Below are positions 26,298-35,967 of a stretch of DNA of 43,394 bases, in pieces. The stretch covers positions 1 to 43,394 of the forward strand of contig WGDB01000108.1 of NCBI GenBank assembly GCA_015493495.1, given 5' to 3'. Source of the stretch: Helicobacteraceae bacterium (GTDB taxonomy: Bacteria > Campylobacterota > Campylobacteria > Campylobacterales > Sulfurimonadaceae). The notes beneath the pieces were generated by a model. The model saw only the letters and a program-made list of their open reading frames with translations. It did not search any database and was not told the DNA's origin. Both the position numbers and the translations under genes were made by a program. How positions within the stretch are numbered: the first letter of the stretch is position 1; every line of letters begins with the position of its first letter.

Positions 26298-27644
26298 ATG
26301 ACACGCTTAATACAGTTAATATTTATATTTACAATCTCACTTATATTTCAATCTTGCAGCTACATAGATGCCATGAAGCGTGCGGAACAAAACAAAGAGA
26401 TAAAAGGTACTAAAGCCTATTATGATAATAAATGTCTGATCGCTGATGAGTGTGCTCGAGTCTCTGCCAGACTTCTTCTTGCTGAAGAGAGTTCTATAGA
26501 GTCGATGATCATAGCTATTGTAGTAGATGACGGTAATGAAAGTAGGGTCATCGATCTTCAAACGGTAAGTTTTACAAAGGATCAAGGTGAAAAAGTCACT
26601 TATTTTTTCTTTGATCTTCCCGTAGGAAGCTATCATGCCTATGCTTTAAAGATACCTGAAAATATAGATGATTATAGTGATCTGCAAGTTTTGGGGCAAC
26701 TCTCTGGAAAAATCACTGCAAATAATCTTAAAGCTTATCAAAATGCCATTATACTTGATGATATTACCATAGACAAGGAGACAAGTTCCAAGAAATTTGC
26801 CTATTCTCTTCAGCATATGCAGAAAAAACTGATGATGCCCCACAACAAGCCTCAGGGCTACTTTGATGACAATGTGACGCTTGATGCCCCTGTATTTTCT
26901 CATGAAACTGCTTTACAAGGTCTCTATTATCCAAAAGCATTTGCTAAAAAGACACAAGGTCTTTATCGTTTGGCCCCCAAACACAAAGCAGGAAGTATTC
27001 CTCTGATCTTGGTACATGGTATGGCAGGCACACCGCGTGACTGGAAATATATGTTGGCACATCTTGATTTGACCCATTTTACGCCATATGTGGTCTACTA
27101 TCCATCAGGTGAGGACTTTACAAAACTCTCAGCGCAGTTTAATGCATGGATACTCTCTGACAAGATCTTCGACAAGGGACCTGGAGTCATCATCGCACAC
27201 AGTTTTGGAGGGATCATTGTACGTGATGCTTCTAATCTGCAACAAAACAGTAGTCGCCACAGCAGCGGACTCTTTATTTCGATTGCCACACCTTATGGCG
27301 GTGATGAAACAGCTTCTGAGGGTGTGAAGAATGCGCCCTATGTTATCCCTGCATGGCGCAGTATTGCTAGTGATAGTATCTTTATTAAAAATCTTTACAG
27401 AGAATCGCTTTCCAAGAATGTCGATTTTGAGTTGATCTTTGCCTATGACAATAATGAAGAAGGTCTCAGTGGAGATGGCAGGGTCCCTTTAAAGATGCAG
27501 TTACGTTCTGAAGCGCAAGCAGAGGCAACACATATGCATGGTTTTAATGAAGACCATATATCTATATTGCGATCCAAAGAGACTACGGATTATATCAATA
27601 CACTCCTACAACAGTTTGTAAAAGAACATATCGACCAAAAATAA
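26298..27644 (+). CDS. Lipoprotein of the alpha/beta-hydrolase (lipase-like) fold
   Basis: A 448-aa lipoprotein: lipobox FQSC with Cys20. Residues 50-200 form a beta-rich N-terminal domain without recognised family. The hydrolase domain follows: oxyanion segment VHGMAGTPRDW (239-249), nucleophile Ser302 in AHSFGG (Ala instead of the usual Gly before His), probable acid Asp393 (SGDGRVPL) and His420 (NEDHISIL). It would hydrolyse an ester or peptide-like bond at the envelope; the substrate is unknown. It is divergent from the TonB-like gene. hemL follows after 47 bases from its own promoter. Confidence 0.82.
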   Translation: MTRLIQLIFIFTISLIFQSCSYIDAMKRAEQNKEIKGTKAYYDNKCLIADECARVSARLLLAEESSIESMIIAIVVDDGNESRVIDLQTVSFTKDQGEKVTYFFFDLPVGSYHAYALKIPENIDDYSDLQVLGQLSGKITANNLKAYQNAIILDDITIDKETSSKKFAYSLQHMQKKLMMPHNKPQGYFDDNVTLDAPVFSHETALQGLYYPKAFAKKTQGLYRLAPKHKAGSIPLILVHGMAGTPRDWKYMLAHLDLTHFTPYVVYYPSGEDFTKLSAQFNAWILSDKIFDKGPGVIIAHSFGGIIVRDASNLQQNSSRHSSGLFISIATPYGGDETASEGVKNAPYVIPAWRSIASDSIFIKNLYRESLSKNVDFELIFAYDNNEEGLSGDGRVPLKMQLRSEAQAEATHMHGFNEDHISILRSKETTDYINTLLQQFVKEHIDQK

Positions 27645-27653
27645 CAAGCCCTT

Positions 27654-27662
27654 TGCTATAAT
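27654..27662 (+). promoter_or_regulatory. Extended -10 promoter of hemL
   Basis: TGCTATAAT, an extended -10 box, lies 30 bases before the hemL ATG. A short leader with GGAAT precedes the start codon. No clear -35 hexamer. Confidence 0.6.
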
Positions 27663-27691
27663 TGCACTATTAATTAAAAATAGGAATTTTT

Positions 27692-28978
27692 ATGAGTACA
27701 GAAGCATCAAGTAGAGCCTTTGACGAAGCACAAACATATATCCCCGGGGGTGTCAACTCACCTGTACGTGCCTTTAAAAGTGTAGGTGGTACACCACTGT
27801 TTATTAAAGAGGGGCAGGGTGGTATGATGACTGATATCGATGGCAACAACTATGTTGACTACGTTCAGTCTTGGGGACCACTTATATTTGGTCACCGTGA
27901 TGAAAGCATCGAGGCAGCAGTTATTGAAGCAGTTAAGCACGGTTTGAGTTTTGGTGCACCAACGGAAGCAGAGACAGAACTCGCACATGAAGTGGTCTCT
28001 CTTTTTGACTCTGTAGACAAGATCCGTTTTGTCTCTTCAGGTACGGAGGCTGTAATGAGTGCCATTCGTTTGGCACGCGGTTTTACAGGAAAAGATGACA
28101 TTGTCAAATTTGAGGGCTGTTACCATGGTCATAGTGACTCACTGCTTGTTCAGGCAGGTTCAGGTTTGGCTACCTTTGGCAACCCGTCATCTCCTGGTGT
28201 ACCTGCAGACTTTACCAAGCATACACTTTTAGCCAAATATAACGACATAGAGAGTGTTGAGAAGTGTTTTAAAGATTCTGATGATATTGCTTGTATCATC
28301 ATTGAACCTATCGCTGGAAATATGGGTCTTGTTCCTGCAGATAAAGAGTTTTTACATAGTCTGCGTAAGTTGTGTGACAATCATGGTGCACTATTGATCT
28401 TTGATGAAGTGATGAGTGGTTTTAGAGCGACACTTCATGGTGCAGAGAGCATCACAGGTGTTACTCCGGACATGATTACTCTTGGCAAGGTCATCGGTGG
28501 TGGTATGCCGGTAGGTGCCTTCGGTGGTCGCAAAGAGATTATGGCGATGTTATCTCCGGAAGGACCGGTCTATCAGGCTGGAACACTGAGTGGTAACCCT
28601 ATAGCGATGGCAGCGGGTCTTGCAGCTATTAAGAAATTGAAGAAAAATTCTAAGCTTTATCCTATTTTGCAAGAGCGTGCTACACGTCTTGTTGAAGGGA
28701 TGAAGACAGCAGCAGCAAAAAATGGTATTGCGATGGTCACTGACGTTCGTGGCTCGATGTTTGGCTTCTTTTTCAGTAAAGATGCTGTGAAGAATTTTGA
28801 TGACGCAGCTCAGGCTGACCATGCACTTTTTGCCAAGTTCCATGCTGCTATGTTAGCAGAAGGTTTTTACTTTGCCTGTTCTGGATATGAGACAGGTTTT
28901 GTCTCAACTGCAACGACTGATGAAATGGTAGATCAAACGATAACAGCAGCACAAAAGATCTTCACGGAGATCTGTTAA
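27692..28978 (+). CDS. hemL: Glutamate-1-semialdehyde 2,1-aminomutase
   Basis: HemL makes 5-aminolevulinate, the first committed haem precursor, from glutamate-1-semialdehyde. The 428-aa product is standard: [13 protein letters not shown] near residues 16-28, [15 protein letters not shown] near 115-129, and the PLP lysine Lys266 in [12 protein letters not shown]. Haem supply matters here, since at least four c-type cytochrome genes lie in the window. Its stop overlaps the start of the next gene by TAATG. Confidence 0.97.
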   Translation: MSTEASSRAFDEAQTYIPGGVNSPVRAFKSVGGTPLFIKEGQGGMMTDIDGNNYVDYVQSWGPLIFGHRDESIEAAVIEAVKHGLSFGAPTEAETELAHEVVSLFDSVDKIRFVSSGTEAVMSAIRLARGFTGKDDIVKFEGCYHGHSDSLLVQAGSGLATFGNPSSPGVPADFTKHTLLAKYNDIESVEKCFKDSDDIACIIIEPIAGNMGLVPADKEFLHSLRKLCDNHGALLIFDEVMSGFRATLHGAESITGVTPDMITLGKVIGGGMPVGAFGGRKEIMAMLSPEGPVYQAGTLSGNPIAMAAGLAAIKKLKKNSKLYPILQERATRLVEGMKTAAAKNGIAMVTDVRGSMFGFFFSKDAVKNFDDAAQADHALFAKFHAAMLAEGFYFACSGYETGFVSTATTDEMVDQTITAAQKIFTEIC

Positions 28979-29310
28979 TGGCGTATCCGTCGGTAAACCC
29001 TGAAGAGGAGAAAGCACCACGTATTAAACCTATTATAGAAGGTGCTGATTCTCTCTCTTTGGGTATCTCTATTGTTGTGGCTGTTTTGATCGGTGTGGCT
29101 ATAGGTTTTGGACTCAAAAAGCTCACAGGTATTTCATGGACTTTATGGATCGGTGTTGCTATTGGTATATCAGCAGCTGTTTTAAATGTCTATAAAGCGT
29201 ACTCCAAGCAGTATAAAGAGTTTGAAGAGCTGCGAAAATCTGGGCGATATAAGATACAGCAGCAGCTTGAAGATGACGAAGATTGGGATGAGAGTGAAAA
29301 AAACTATTAA
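28978..29310 (+). CDS. AtpZ/AtpI-like two-helix membrane protein
   Basis: The 110-aa product has two membrane helices (about residues 30-45 and 50-72), with GISIVVAVLIGVAIGFGLKK then a charged KAYSKQYKEFEEL helix. This is the layout of the AtpZ/AtpI family, which aids F-ATPase assembly or cation uptake. It is not in an atp operon; it is coupled to hemL by TAATG. The acidic C-terminus (DDEDWDESE) overlaps the next gene by 23 bases. Confidence 0.75.
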   Translation: MAYPSVNPEEEKAPRIKPIIEGADSLSLGISIVVAVLIGVAIGFGLKKLTGISWTLWIGVAIGISAAVLNVYKAYSKQYKEFEELRKSGRYKIQQQLEDDEDWDESEKNY

Positions 29311-29827
29311 ACTATTTGCTATTAGCGAAGTAGCGATTTTTTCACTTTGGCTCTACTCGTATGCATTTTTTCTAAACTTCCAGATCGCTTTTTTAGCATC
29401 TGTCTTGATCTTGCTTGGTTCAACTTATAGCTACAAACGTCTTGTCGACTCTCGTGTAGAAGCAGAAGATAGACCAGATGACACTGATCTTATAGAAAAG
29501 ATCGATGATCCTTTTGATCTTTACAGTGAAGAGATCATTTCTGAGTTGAATGTTGAAGAAGATATGGATCTTAAGAGTGTAGTCAAAGAAGAGAAAGCAC
29601 GTCTGAAATCTCAGAAGAACACGCTAAAAAACACAGCTAAAAGTGCACCTGCTTTAGTCTCTATCTTTAGAGTTGTGCCGTACCTGTTTTTAGTGCTTGG
29701 TTTTATTGGACTTAAAAACAATGCCTTGTTGAGTTTACCACCATTTTTAGTGGGACTTGGTTTTGGGATAGTAGTGGGATTTTTTATGGGACGATCACTT
29801 TTTGTAAAAGAGGTTATCGAATCGTAG
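29288..29827 (+). CDS. Hypothetical membrane protein downstream of hemL
   Basis: I start at MRVKKTIKLF (29288) because the longer frame lies over the previous gene and carries no membrane logic. The 179-aa product has an N-terminal hairpin of helices (about 8-27 and 30-47), a long charged cytoplasmic or periplasmic middle (about 50-115) and a C-terminal helical pair (about 120-165) ending FFMGRSLFVKEVIES. No family is recognised. It is probably translated after the AtpZ-like protein from the hemL transcript. A weak stem (ATGATG/CATCAT, about 29839-29857) separates it from the convergent gene. Confidence 0.7.
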   Translation: MRVKKTIKLFAISEVAIFSLWLYSYAFFLNFQIAFLASVLILLGSTYSYKRLVDSRVEAEDRPDDTDLIEKIDDPFDLYSEEIISELNVEEDMDLKSVVKEEKARLKSQKNTLKNTAKSAPALVSIFRVVPYLFLVLGFIGLKNNALLSLPPFLVGLGFGIVVGFFMGRSLFVKEVIES

Positions 29828-29866
29828 GACTTTAGACGATGATGACAGAAACATCATACTCGTTAA

Positions 29867-30553
29867 TTAGTCGGTGATCATCGGAATGTTGATAGAGACA
29901 TTGCTATCGTTAAACGTAGCATAGAGGTTGTTCGCCTCTGCCAGGAGTTCGATCTCAGAGACAAAACGCTTTAGAAAAGTCTCCCCACTGATCTCAACAG
30001 TAAAAAGTGAGTATTTCTTCTCTCCAAACTTAATATGTTCTCCCACTCTGTAATAGAGCTTTGTTTTAATGACATCACTGCCTTTATAACTGTCATAGAT
30101 CTTGTTTAACAGTTTAATATAACTGTCAGGGTGCAGACGTATGTCTGGAATAGTAGGGTCCAACTCTTTTAAATACTCACTTTGAGTACCTATTGAGTTT
30201 GTACTGATACAGAGGTCTATAAGTGTATAGATGTTGGTCAGTTCACCAGTGGGCTTGGGTGCAGAGAAGTTGAGGGTAGGTTGTTGGTAAAAGCGAATAC
30301 CGATCTCTGTTTCGTTTTCATAGCCTATAGTAATGCCAAAAAAACGATAACGACCAAACTCCAGGTCTAAAAAAGTCGTCTTGAAACCAAAACTGGTACT
30401 GGCATGGGTTGTAGCGATCTCAAAAAGGGTATTTTTGTCAACACTACCAAGAAGATATTGTGCTTCGTTGTTAAGCGAGAGGATCTTACCGCTAGAGCTA
30501 AAGAGGATAAATGGATTATAATCGTACTCTATCCACTGTTGCTCAAAGGTCAT
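29867..30553 (-). CDS. PAS-like protein encoded next to rpoD
   Basis: The 228-aa product starts with a segment reading PFILFSSSGKILSLNNEAQYLLG, which resembles the opening of a PAS fold, but no haem, FAD or His-kinase motif follows. The C-terminal half is helical and ends IPMITD. I take it as a degenerate sensor or kinase-like protein of unknown role. It starts six bases after the rpoD stop on the same strand, so the two are cotranscribed and a link to sigma-factor function is possible but unproven. No signal peptide. Confidence 0.65.
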   Translation of the reverse strand: MTFEQQWIEYDYNPFILFSSSGKILSLNNEAQYLLGSVDKNTLFEIATTHASTSFGFKTTFLDLEFGRYRFFGITIGYENETEIGIRFYQQPTLNFSAPKPTGELTNIYTLIDLCISTNSIGTQSEYLKELDPTIPDIRLHPDSYIKLLNKIYDSYKGSDVIKTKLYYRVGEHIKFGEKKYSLFTVEISGETFLKRFVSEIELLAEANNLYATFNDSNVSINIPMITD

Positions 30554-30558
30554 GATAT

Positions 30559-32409
30559 TTACGCTTCTATATAGTTTTTAAGACGTCTACCCACTTTAGG
30601 GTGTTTAAGCTTTTTAATAGCAGATGATTCTATTTGACGGACACGTTCACGTGTAACGTTAAGCTCTTTACCAATCTCCTCAAGCGTACGGTCACTCTCA
30701 TCGTCCATAATTCCAAAACGCATTTTGATGACCGCTTTTTCACGTTCATTAAGCTGTTCAAGAACACCTTCGATCTGTAGACGCAGGTCATCTTTCAAGA
30801 TCGCATCAGCAGGTGCCAAAGAGGTCTTGTCTTCGATGAAGTCACCAAAACGGCCATCATCTTCATTACCAATAGGTGCTTCAAGTGAGATAGGCTCTTT
30901 AGTGATCTTAATAACGTTTTTGACCTTCTCAACAGAGAGCCCAACCTCTTCAGAGATTGTATCGACATCTGGCTCTTTACCATTTTCCTGGAGGTATTTA
31001 CGCATGATCTTGTTAATACGATTGATAGTCTCAATCATGTGGATCGGGATACGGATGGTACGTGCCTGATCAGCAATTGCACGGCTGATGGCTTGACGAA
31101 TCCACCAAGTTGCATAAGTCGAAAATTTGTAACCTTTTTTATACTCAAACTTGTCAACTGCCTTCATCAGACCAATATTACCTTCTTGGATAAGGTCTAG
31201 GAACGGAAGACCGCGGTTGGTATAACGTTTGGCGATAGAGACAACAAGGCGAAGATTAGACTTGGCCATACGTGTTTTAGAGATCTCAGAGATCTCTTTA
31301 CCACGCTTGATCTGCTCAAGGATCTCAAGTAGCTTATCTGGTTCCATGTCGAAACCACCTTTGGAAGCTTCTTTGGTCTGGATAAGTTTTTTGATCTCCA
31401 TATAGGTGCTGACCATAGTCGCTTCAGGAACACGTGCAGCAATGTCTTCTTTGGTCAACTCACAGATCTCTGAGACCATCTCTACGTGGTTATTACGTAA
31501 GGTGTCGTTGAAAAGTGGCAGTTTATACTCAAGACGTTTAAGTTCTTTGTCAAAACCGTCATCACTGTGAAGGGCAGTCTCCATGGACTTTACCAATTCA
31601 TTAATGAGTTTAGAAGTTGGTCCAAGGTCTAGTAGACGCTCTTTAAGCATCTTCTTTTTGAAACTTGCCGTTAAAAAGTACTGAACATACTCTTCCGTCA
31701 TCGCTTCACCCTCTTCAAGAATGATCTCTTTTTCTGTAACCTTTAACCAATCTTTTTTTGCTTTTTCAAGTGCTTTAAAGCTTGAGACAACAGCATCAAC
31801 ACGCTTTTTGTCTTTAGCAGTCAGTGCGACTTCAGACTTGTCCTCTTCGATATCGTTACCATCAGCATCTTGCTCTTTTTCATCTTCAAAACTTTTGAAA
31901 AGTTCTTTAACACGACGCTCGCGGTTGATCAGTGGATCTTTGTAGTCTAAAATAAAGTCTATAAGATAAGGTACAGAACAGATCGCATCGATGATGATAC
32001 TCTCACCATACTCGATCTTTTTAGAGATCTCGATCTCCTCTTCTTTTGTCAAAAGTGGAATCTGTCCCATCTCACGCAGATACATACGAACAGGAGAGTC
32101 TGAACGTGACCACTCCATAAGCTCATGCTGTTTTAAGATGTCGAAATCTTCACCCTTGGAATCTTCGATGAGTTTACGCTGTGCAGCCAAACGTGCAGCT
32201 GCTTCTTTGTTGTTAAGCATCTTGGCATGTTCTGATGCTGTAAACATACAGACTTTATGTTTTTGAGAGAGTTTGAGGATGTTTTTGGCTTGTGCCGCTG
32301 TAGGTTGTTTTTCAAAAATCTCTACAAGAGACTCATAGGTCAGACAATCATCAGACTTATGTGATGAAAATGTTTCATCTAGGTATTTGTTTAATTCTTT
32401 TGCGGTCAT
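30559..32409 (-). CDS. rpoD: Primary sigma factor RpoD (sigma-70)
   Basis: The 616-aa housekeeping sigma factor: region 1.2 at about 100-133, a long acidic non-conserved insert (about 134-370), regions 2.1-2.4 at about 380-455 ([28 protein letters not shown]), region 3 to about 540, and region 4 with the helix-turn-helix ([21 protein letters not shown]) before the end. Region 1.1 is short. The insert resembles other Campylobacterota. A TATAAT on the minus strand at 32454-32459 provides the promoter, with AGGAGC before the ATG. Confidence 0.97.
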   Translation of the reverse strand: MTAKELNKYLDETFSSHKSDDCLTYESLVEIFEKQPTAAQAKNILKLSQKHKVCMFTASEHAKMLNNKEAAARLAAQRKLIEDSKGEDFDILKQHELMEWSRSDSPVRMYLREMGQIPLLTKEEEIEISKKIEYGESIIIDAICSVPYLIDFILDYKDPLINRERRVKELFKSFEDEKEQDADGNDIEEDKSEVALTAKDKKRVDAVVSSFKALEKAKKDWLKVTEKEIILEEGEAMTEEYVQYFLTASFKKKMLKERLLDLGPTSKLINELVKSMETALHSDDGFDKELKRLEYKLPLFNDTLRNNHVEMVSEICELTKEDIAARVPEATMVSTYMEIKKLIQTKEASKGGFDMEPDKLLEILEQIKRGKEISEISKTRMAKSNLRLVVSIAKRYTNRGLPFLDLIQEGNIGLMKAVDKFEYKKGYKFSTYATWWIRQAISRAIADQARTIRIPIHMIETINRINKIMRKYLQENGKEPDVDTISEEVGLSVEKVKNVIKITKEPISLEAPIGNEDDGRFGDFIEDKTSLAPADAILKDDLRLQIEGVLEQLNEREKAVIKMRFGIMDDESDRTLEEIGKELNVTRERVRQIESSAIKKLKHPKVGRRLKNYIEA

Positions 32410-32453
32410 ATTTTAATGCGCTCCTGAGCTGAGGGTAAATAAAAAGTAATAGG

Positions 32454-32459
32454 ATTATA
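32454..32459 (-). promoter_or_regulatory. -10 box for rpoD
   Basis: TATAAT on the minus strand (GGTATAATCC), about 45 bases upstream of the rpoD start. The -35 region shows no clear match. Confidence 0.55.
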
Positions 32460-32622
32460 CCCAGTTTTTTTAAACTTTTACTTGGAACTGTGTTGAATTT
32501 CTCTCTATTTCAAGTGAATAGATAATAAAATTTTAATCACAAGCTTACATATTTTACGTATCATACTAAATGATATGATATACTTTTTAGAGCTGTTTAA
32601 CTCCTTGTGACCCTTTTTTGGA

Positions 32623-32665
32623 TATAATCCCAAAAAAATAAAGGGCATCTGTTGAAAATCAACAG
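32623..32665 (+). promoter_or_regulatory. leuD promoter and leader hairpin
   Basis: TATAAT (32623-32628) sits inside a near-dyad TTTTTTGG-ATATAAT-CCCAAAAAA. The transcript would begin near 32635. A perfect seven-pair stem with an AAA loop, CTGTTGA-AAA-TCAACAG (32649-32665), then sits in the ~50-base leader ahead of the AGGA site of leuD. The hairpin has no U-run, so it is not a terminator by itself; it may stabilise the message or serve regulation. The rest of 32460-32620 is AT-rich with nothing else recognised. Confidence 0.5.
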
Positions 32666-32687
32666 GTTGTACCAAACAGGATTTTGA

Positions 32688-33191
32688 ATGCAAACTATTG
32701 AAGGAAAAGTCTGGACATTCGGTAAAGATATTGATACAGACCTTATTATAGCCGCAAGATATTTGAATACATCAGTGCCAGAAGAGTTGGCAAAACACGT
32801 TATGGAAGATGCTGATCCTACTTTTGTAGAGAAGATGACACCGGGTGACATCATTGTTGCTGATGAGAACTTTGGTTGTGGCTCATCTCGTGAACACGCA
32901 CCTATCGCACTCAAAGCGGCAGGTGTTGCTGCTGTTATCGCTCCGACATTTGCACGTATATTTTATCGCAATGCCTTTAATATGGGGCTGCCGATCTTTG
33001 AACTTCCAGAGAGTACTGAGATCAAGAAGGGTGATGTTGTCTCTGTAGACCTTGACAACGGAACGATCACTAACAAAACGTCAGGCAAGACTTATGACTT
33101 TACGCCGATCCCACCATTTATGCAAGAACTGATCAATGCTGGTGGACTGATGAACTATGCAGCACAAGAAGTCGCTCAAGGAGAAAAATAA
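32688..33191 (+). CDS. leuD: 3-Isopropylmalate dehydratase, small subunit
   Basis: LeuD completes the isopropylmalate isomerase of leucine biosynthesis with LeuC. The 167-aa product has the swivel-domain signature [12 protein letters not shown] (about 61-72) and the [15 protein letters not shown] stretch near 85-99. leuC is not in the window. It overlaps leuB by one base (TAATG). The archaeal-type short LeuD form (about 165 aa) is matched here, which is common in this phylum. Confidence 0.96.
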   Translation: MQTIEGKVWTFGKDIDTDLIIAARYLNTSVPEELAKHVMEDADPTFVEKMTPGDIIVADENFGCGSSREHAPIALKAAGVAAVIAPTFARIFYRNAFNMGLPIFELPESTEIKKGDVVSVDLDNGTITNKTSGKTYDFTPIPPFMQELINAGGLMNYAAQEVAQGEK

Positions 33192-34258
33192 TGAAGAACT
33201 ATAAAATCGCACTGATCAAAGGTGATGGAATTGGTCCTGAGATCATTGATGAAGCGGTCAAAGTACTTGACGCAGTAGCCTCGACTTGTGACTTTGACTT
33301 CCAATACGAAGAGTTGTTGATGGGTGGTTGTGCTTATGATGTCACGAGTGATCCTCTACCACAAGAGACTATTAACGGTTCTATGAACTCTGACGCTGTA
33401 CTTTTTGGTGCTATCGGTGGTCAAAAATGGGACAATCTTCCACGTGAGAAACGTCCTGAGTCTGGACTGTTGCGGTTTAGAAAAGAGTTGGGTGTTTATG
33501 CCAACCTGCGTCCAGCAGTGGTTTATGACGAACTGGTCAATGCCTCTTCACTGAAGCCAGAGATCATCAACGGTGTTGATATTATGGTCGTACGTGAGCT
33601 TATTGGTGGTATCTACTTTGGTGAGCCTAAGGGACGTACGGAAGATAAAGGTTGGAACACTATGGTCTATACCCGTATGGAGATCGAGCGTATTGCACAT
33701 CAGGCCTTCAAGATCGCACAGAAGCGTTCAAAGCGTGTCTGTTCTATAGACAAGGCTAATGTCCTTGATGTATCACAGCTTTGGCGTGATGTGGTCACTG
33801 AGATCGCTGAGCAGTATCCAGATGTTGAGTTGACACACATGTATGTTGATAACGCTGCCATGCAACTGGTTTTAAATCCTAAGCAGTTTGACGTTATGTT
33901 GACAGGTAACATCTTCGGAGACATTCTCTCTGATGAAGCTTCGATGCTATGTGGCTCTATCGGTCTTTTACCTTCTGCTTCGGTAGGCGAGTCTATAGGT
34001 GTTTATGAGCCTATTCACGGTTCTGCTCCTGACATTGCGGGTCAAGGCATCGCTAACCCTATTGCGACTATAGCCAGTGCTTCTATGATGCTGCGTTTTG
34101 CCCTTAATGAAAATGAAGCGGCAGATCGCATTGACAACGCCATCAAAAAGGCACTTTCTGAAGGTTATCGTACCGGTGATCTGGCACAGTTTGATGCTAA
34201 AGAGATCTGTTCAACAAGTGAGATGGGTTCTATCATCGCTAATTACGCAGTAAAATAA
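33191..34258 (+). CDS. leuB: 3-Isopropylmalate dehydrogenase
   Basis: LeuB oxidises and decarboxylates isopropylmalate with NAD. The 355-aa product has [11 protein letters not shown] near residues 8-18, the substrate-binding YANLRPA and the [14 protein letters not shown] segment near 195, and [14 protein letters not shown] near 239 with the metal-binding Asp residues. It ends the leuD-leuB operon; a hairpin terminator follows 13 bases after the stop. No oddity. Confidence 0.97.
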   Translation: MKNYKIALIKGDGIGPEIIDEAVKVLDAVASTCDFDFQYEELLMGGCAYDVTSDPLPQETINGSMNSDAVLFGAIGGQKWDNLPREKRPESGLLRFRKELGVYANLRPAVVYDELVNASSLKPEIINGVDIMVVRELIGGIYFGEPKGRTEDKGWNTMVYTRMEIERIAHQAFKIAQKRSKRVCSIDKANVLDVSQLWRDVVTEIAEQYPDVELTHMYVDNAAMQLVLNPKQFDVMLTGNIFGDILSDEASMLCGSIGLLPSASVGESIGVYEPIHGSAPDIAGQGIANPIATIASASMMLRFALNENEAADRIDNAIKKALSEGYRTGDLAQFDAKEICSTSEMGSIIANYAVK

Positions 34259-34271
34259 ACTCTTTTTAGAG

Positions 34272-34295
34272 CTTGTAGCTTCTGCTACAGGTTTT
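34272..34295 (+). terminator. Rho-independent terminator after leuB
   Basis: CTTGTAGC-TTCT-GCTACAGG forms an eight-pair stem with one G-U pair and a TTCT loop, followed by TTTT. It closes the leuD-leuB operon ahead of purU. Confidence 0.65.
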
Positions 34296-34320
34296 ATAAA
34301 ACAGTTTAAAGAGGCCCTTT

Positions 34321-35157
34321 ATGAAGCAATATCGTGTACTGATCGATGCCAAAGATGAAAAAGGTCTGGTCTACAAGATCGCCAGTGTTTTTTACAAACA
34401 TGAACTTAACATCATGTCTAACAACGAATTTGTTGACAAAGACAATGACAAGTTCTTTATGCGCTCAGTCGTAGAAGGAATGGTCGATGCAGACCAACTT
34501 GAGGCTGAACTCGAAGCAGTACTCCCTGAAGACTCAAGTGTAGAGATCGTCAAAGCTGTTAAGAAAAACATTATCTTAATGGTGACCAAAGAATCCCACG
34601 CGCTAGGTGATATCTTGATCCGCTACGAAGCAGGGGAGTTGGATGCTAATATACTAGCAGTAGTCTCTAACTATGATCTGCTTGAGCCTCTTGTCAGTAA
34701 GTTTAACATCCCTTATATTACGGTCTCACATGAGGGACTTGAAAGAGAAGCCCATGAAGAGGCGATCTTGAAGGCATTGGGACAGTTCAAGGATGTCGAC
34801 TACATCGTACTTGCCAAATATATGCGCATTTTAACACCACGTTTTGTTGAAGCTTATGAAGACAAGATCATCAACATACACCACTCATTTTTACCGGCAT
34901 TTATAGGGGCAAATCCTTATAAACAAGCTTTTGAACGTGGTGTTAAGATCATTGGAGCAACAGCGCACTTTGTCAACAATAATCTGGATGAAGGTCCTAT
35001 CATCGCTCAGGAGATCAAGCACATCGACCATGCTTACGGTTGGAGAGATATGCAGCGTTCTGGTCGTGATGTGGAGAAGATCGTTCTCTCTCGCGCGCTT
35101 AAACTGGCTTTAGAAGATCGCATCTTTGTACATGCCAACAAAACGGTGATCTTTTAA
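34321..35157 (+). CDS. purU: Formyltetrahydrofolate deformylase, PurU
   Basis: PurU releases formate from 10-formyl-THF, balancing one-carbon units or supplying formate. The 278-aa product has an N-terminal ACT domain (about 1-80) and a formyltransferase-like domain with HHSFLPAF (187-194), GANPYKQA and Asp223 in NNNLDEGPII as catalytic elements. It overlaps trmL by one base (TAATG). It follows the leuB terminator directly, so its promoter must lie in the ~25-base gap or transcription must read through. Confidence 0.95.
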   Translation: MKQYRVLIDAKDEKGLVYKIASVFYKHELNIMSNNEFVDKDNDKFFMRSVVEGMVDADQLEAELEAVLPEDSSVEIVKAVKKNIILMVTKESHALGDILIRYEAGELDANILAVVSNYDLLEPLVSKFNIPYITVSHEGLEREAHEEAILKALGQFKDVDYIVLAKYMRILTPRFVEAYEDKIINIHHSFLPAFIGANPYKQAFERGVKIIGATAHFVNNNLDEGPIIAQEIKHIDHAYGWRDMQRSGRDVEKIVLSRALKLALEDRIFVHANKTVIF

Positions 35158-35627
35158 TGTTTAACATCGTCCTTCACAACCCCGTGATCCCTAACAACAC
35201 AGGAAGTATAGGCCGTCTCTGTGTCAACACTGGTTCTTCATTACATCTTATCAAGCCGTTAGGTTTTGACATTGATGAAAAGGCAGTACGTAGAGCAGGG
35301 CTGGACTATTGGCATAAGCTGGACCTTCATGTCTGGGATGACCTTGAGAGCTTTTTTAAGGCTCAAGATGAAAATGCGCGCTATTTTTACGGAACGACAA
35401 AGACAGATACCCCCTATTTTGAACAAACATTTCAAGAAAATGATTTTCTCTTTTTTGGTTCAGAGACAAAAGGGCTTCCGGCAGAGCTTTTAGAGGTACA
35501 TCCTGAACGCTGCATGACCATACCGATGACAAGAGAGGGCAGAAGTCTTAACTTGGCAGTAAGTACAGGTATCATACTTTACGAAGCTATTAAACAAAAC
35601 TTTACAAGTTATAAGGGGCTGATGTGA
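35157..35627 (+). CDS. trmL: tRNA (cytidine/uridine-34 2'-O)-methyltransferase, TrmL
   Basis: TrmL methylates the wobble ribose of leucine tRNAs. The 156-aa product is a minimal SPOUT (trefoil knot) enzyme without extra domains: NNTGSIGRLC (13-22), GSETKGLP (101-108) and RSLNLAVS (129-136) form the SAM-binding knot. It is coupled to purU and overlaps the next small gene (GTGA). Confidence 0.94.
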   Translation: MFNIVLHNPVIPNNTGSIGRLCVNTGSSLHLIKPLGFDIDEKAVRRAGLDYWHKLDLHVWDDLESFFKAQDENARYFYGTTKTDTPYFEQTFQENDFLFFGSETKGLPAELLEVHPERCMTIPMTREGRSLNLAVSTGIILYEAIKQNFTSYKGLM

Positions 35628-35785
35628 ACAATGTAATGGACTACATCATGTTAGGGCTTTTTGTGCTCTTTATGTTTTTTATCTTTGGCGGATACCATCA
35701 AAACAAGTTTGAAGAGAGAGAAAAGGGGCGTAAAGCAAAAGAAGAACGTGAAGCACAAGAAGAGAAAGATACCTCTTCACATTAA
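35624..35785 (+). CDS. Small single-pass membrane protein, 53 aa
   Basis: A GTG start at 35624 overlaps the trmL stop (GTGA) and follows AAGGGG at about five bases, making it a believable coupled gene. An ATG four codons later (35636) is the alternative. The product has one membrane helix (about residues 6-24, MLGLFVLFMFFIFGGY) and then a highly charged, coiled-coil-like tail rich in Lys, Glu and Arg. No family is recognised. It probably belongs to the purU-trmL transcript. Confidence 0.65.
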   Translation: MNNVMDYIMLGLFVLFMFFIFGGYHQNKFEEREKGRKAKEEREAQEEKDTSSH

Positions 35786-35846
35786 CAGATGCTTTTGATC
35801 AAAGTTACAACGATCTTTACATGCCGCATTGCTTTTTAAAGATACG

Positions 35847-35957
35847 CTATAGAGTTTGAAGTAACTTTATAAGACGACCGATATCGCCTACTGAGATGTC
35901 AGGGTTCTCTTTGATAACACGTTTAATGAGCAGATACTCTTTACTATTGATATTCAT
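35847..35957 (-). CDS. Micro-ORF 2 facing the S24 repressor, 36 aa
   Basis: The ATG at 35957 follows AAGGAG at six bases, a near-ideal ribosome binding site whose first bases are the stop codon of micro-ORF 1 (TTGTAAGGAG). The peptide reads MNINSKEYLLIKRVIKEN and continues with PDISVGDIGRLIKLLQTL: basic, amphipathic, with a possible short helix-turn-helix-like pattern. The tight coupling to micro-ORF 1 and the position opposite a repressor argue that it is real. No homologue is recalled. Confidence 0.55.
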   Translation of the reverse strand: MNINSKEYLLIKRVIKENPDISVGDIGRLIKLLQTL

Positions 35958-35967
35958 AACGATCTCC

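Noticed and set aside
32505-32914. Minus-strand frames across the leuD promoter and start
   Set aside because: They overlap leuD and the leu promoter antisense and show no ribosome binding site or domain.
35786-35846. Third micro-ORF (about 15 codons) behind micro-ORF 2 on the minus strand
   Set aside because: It has no ribosome binding site and no distinctive content.
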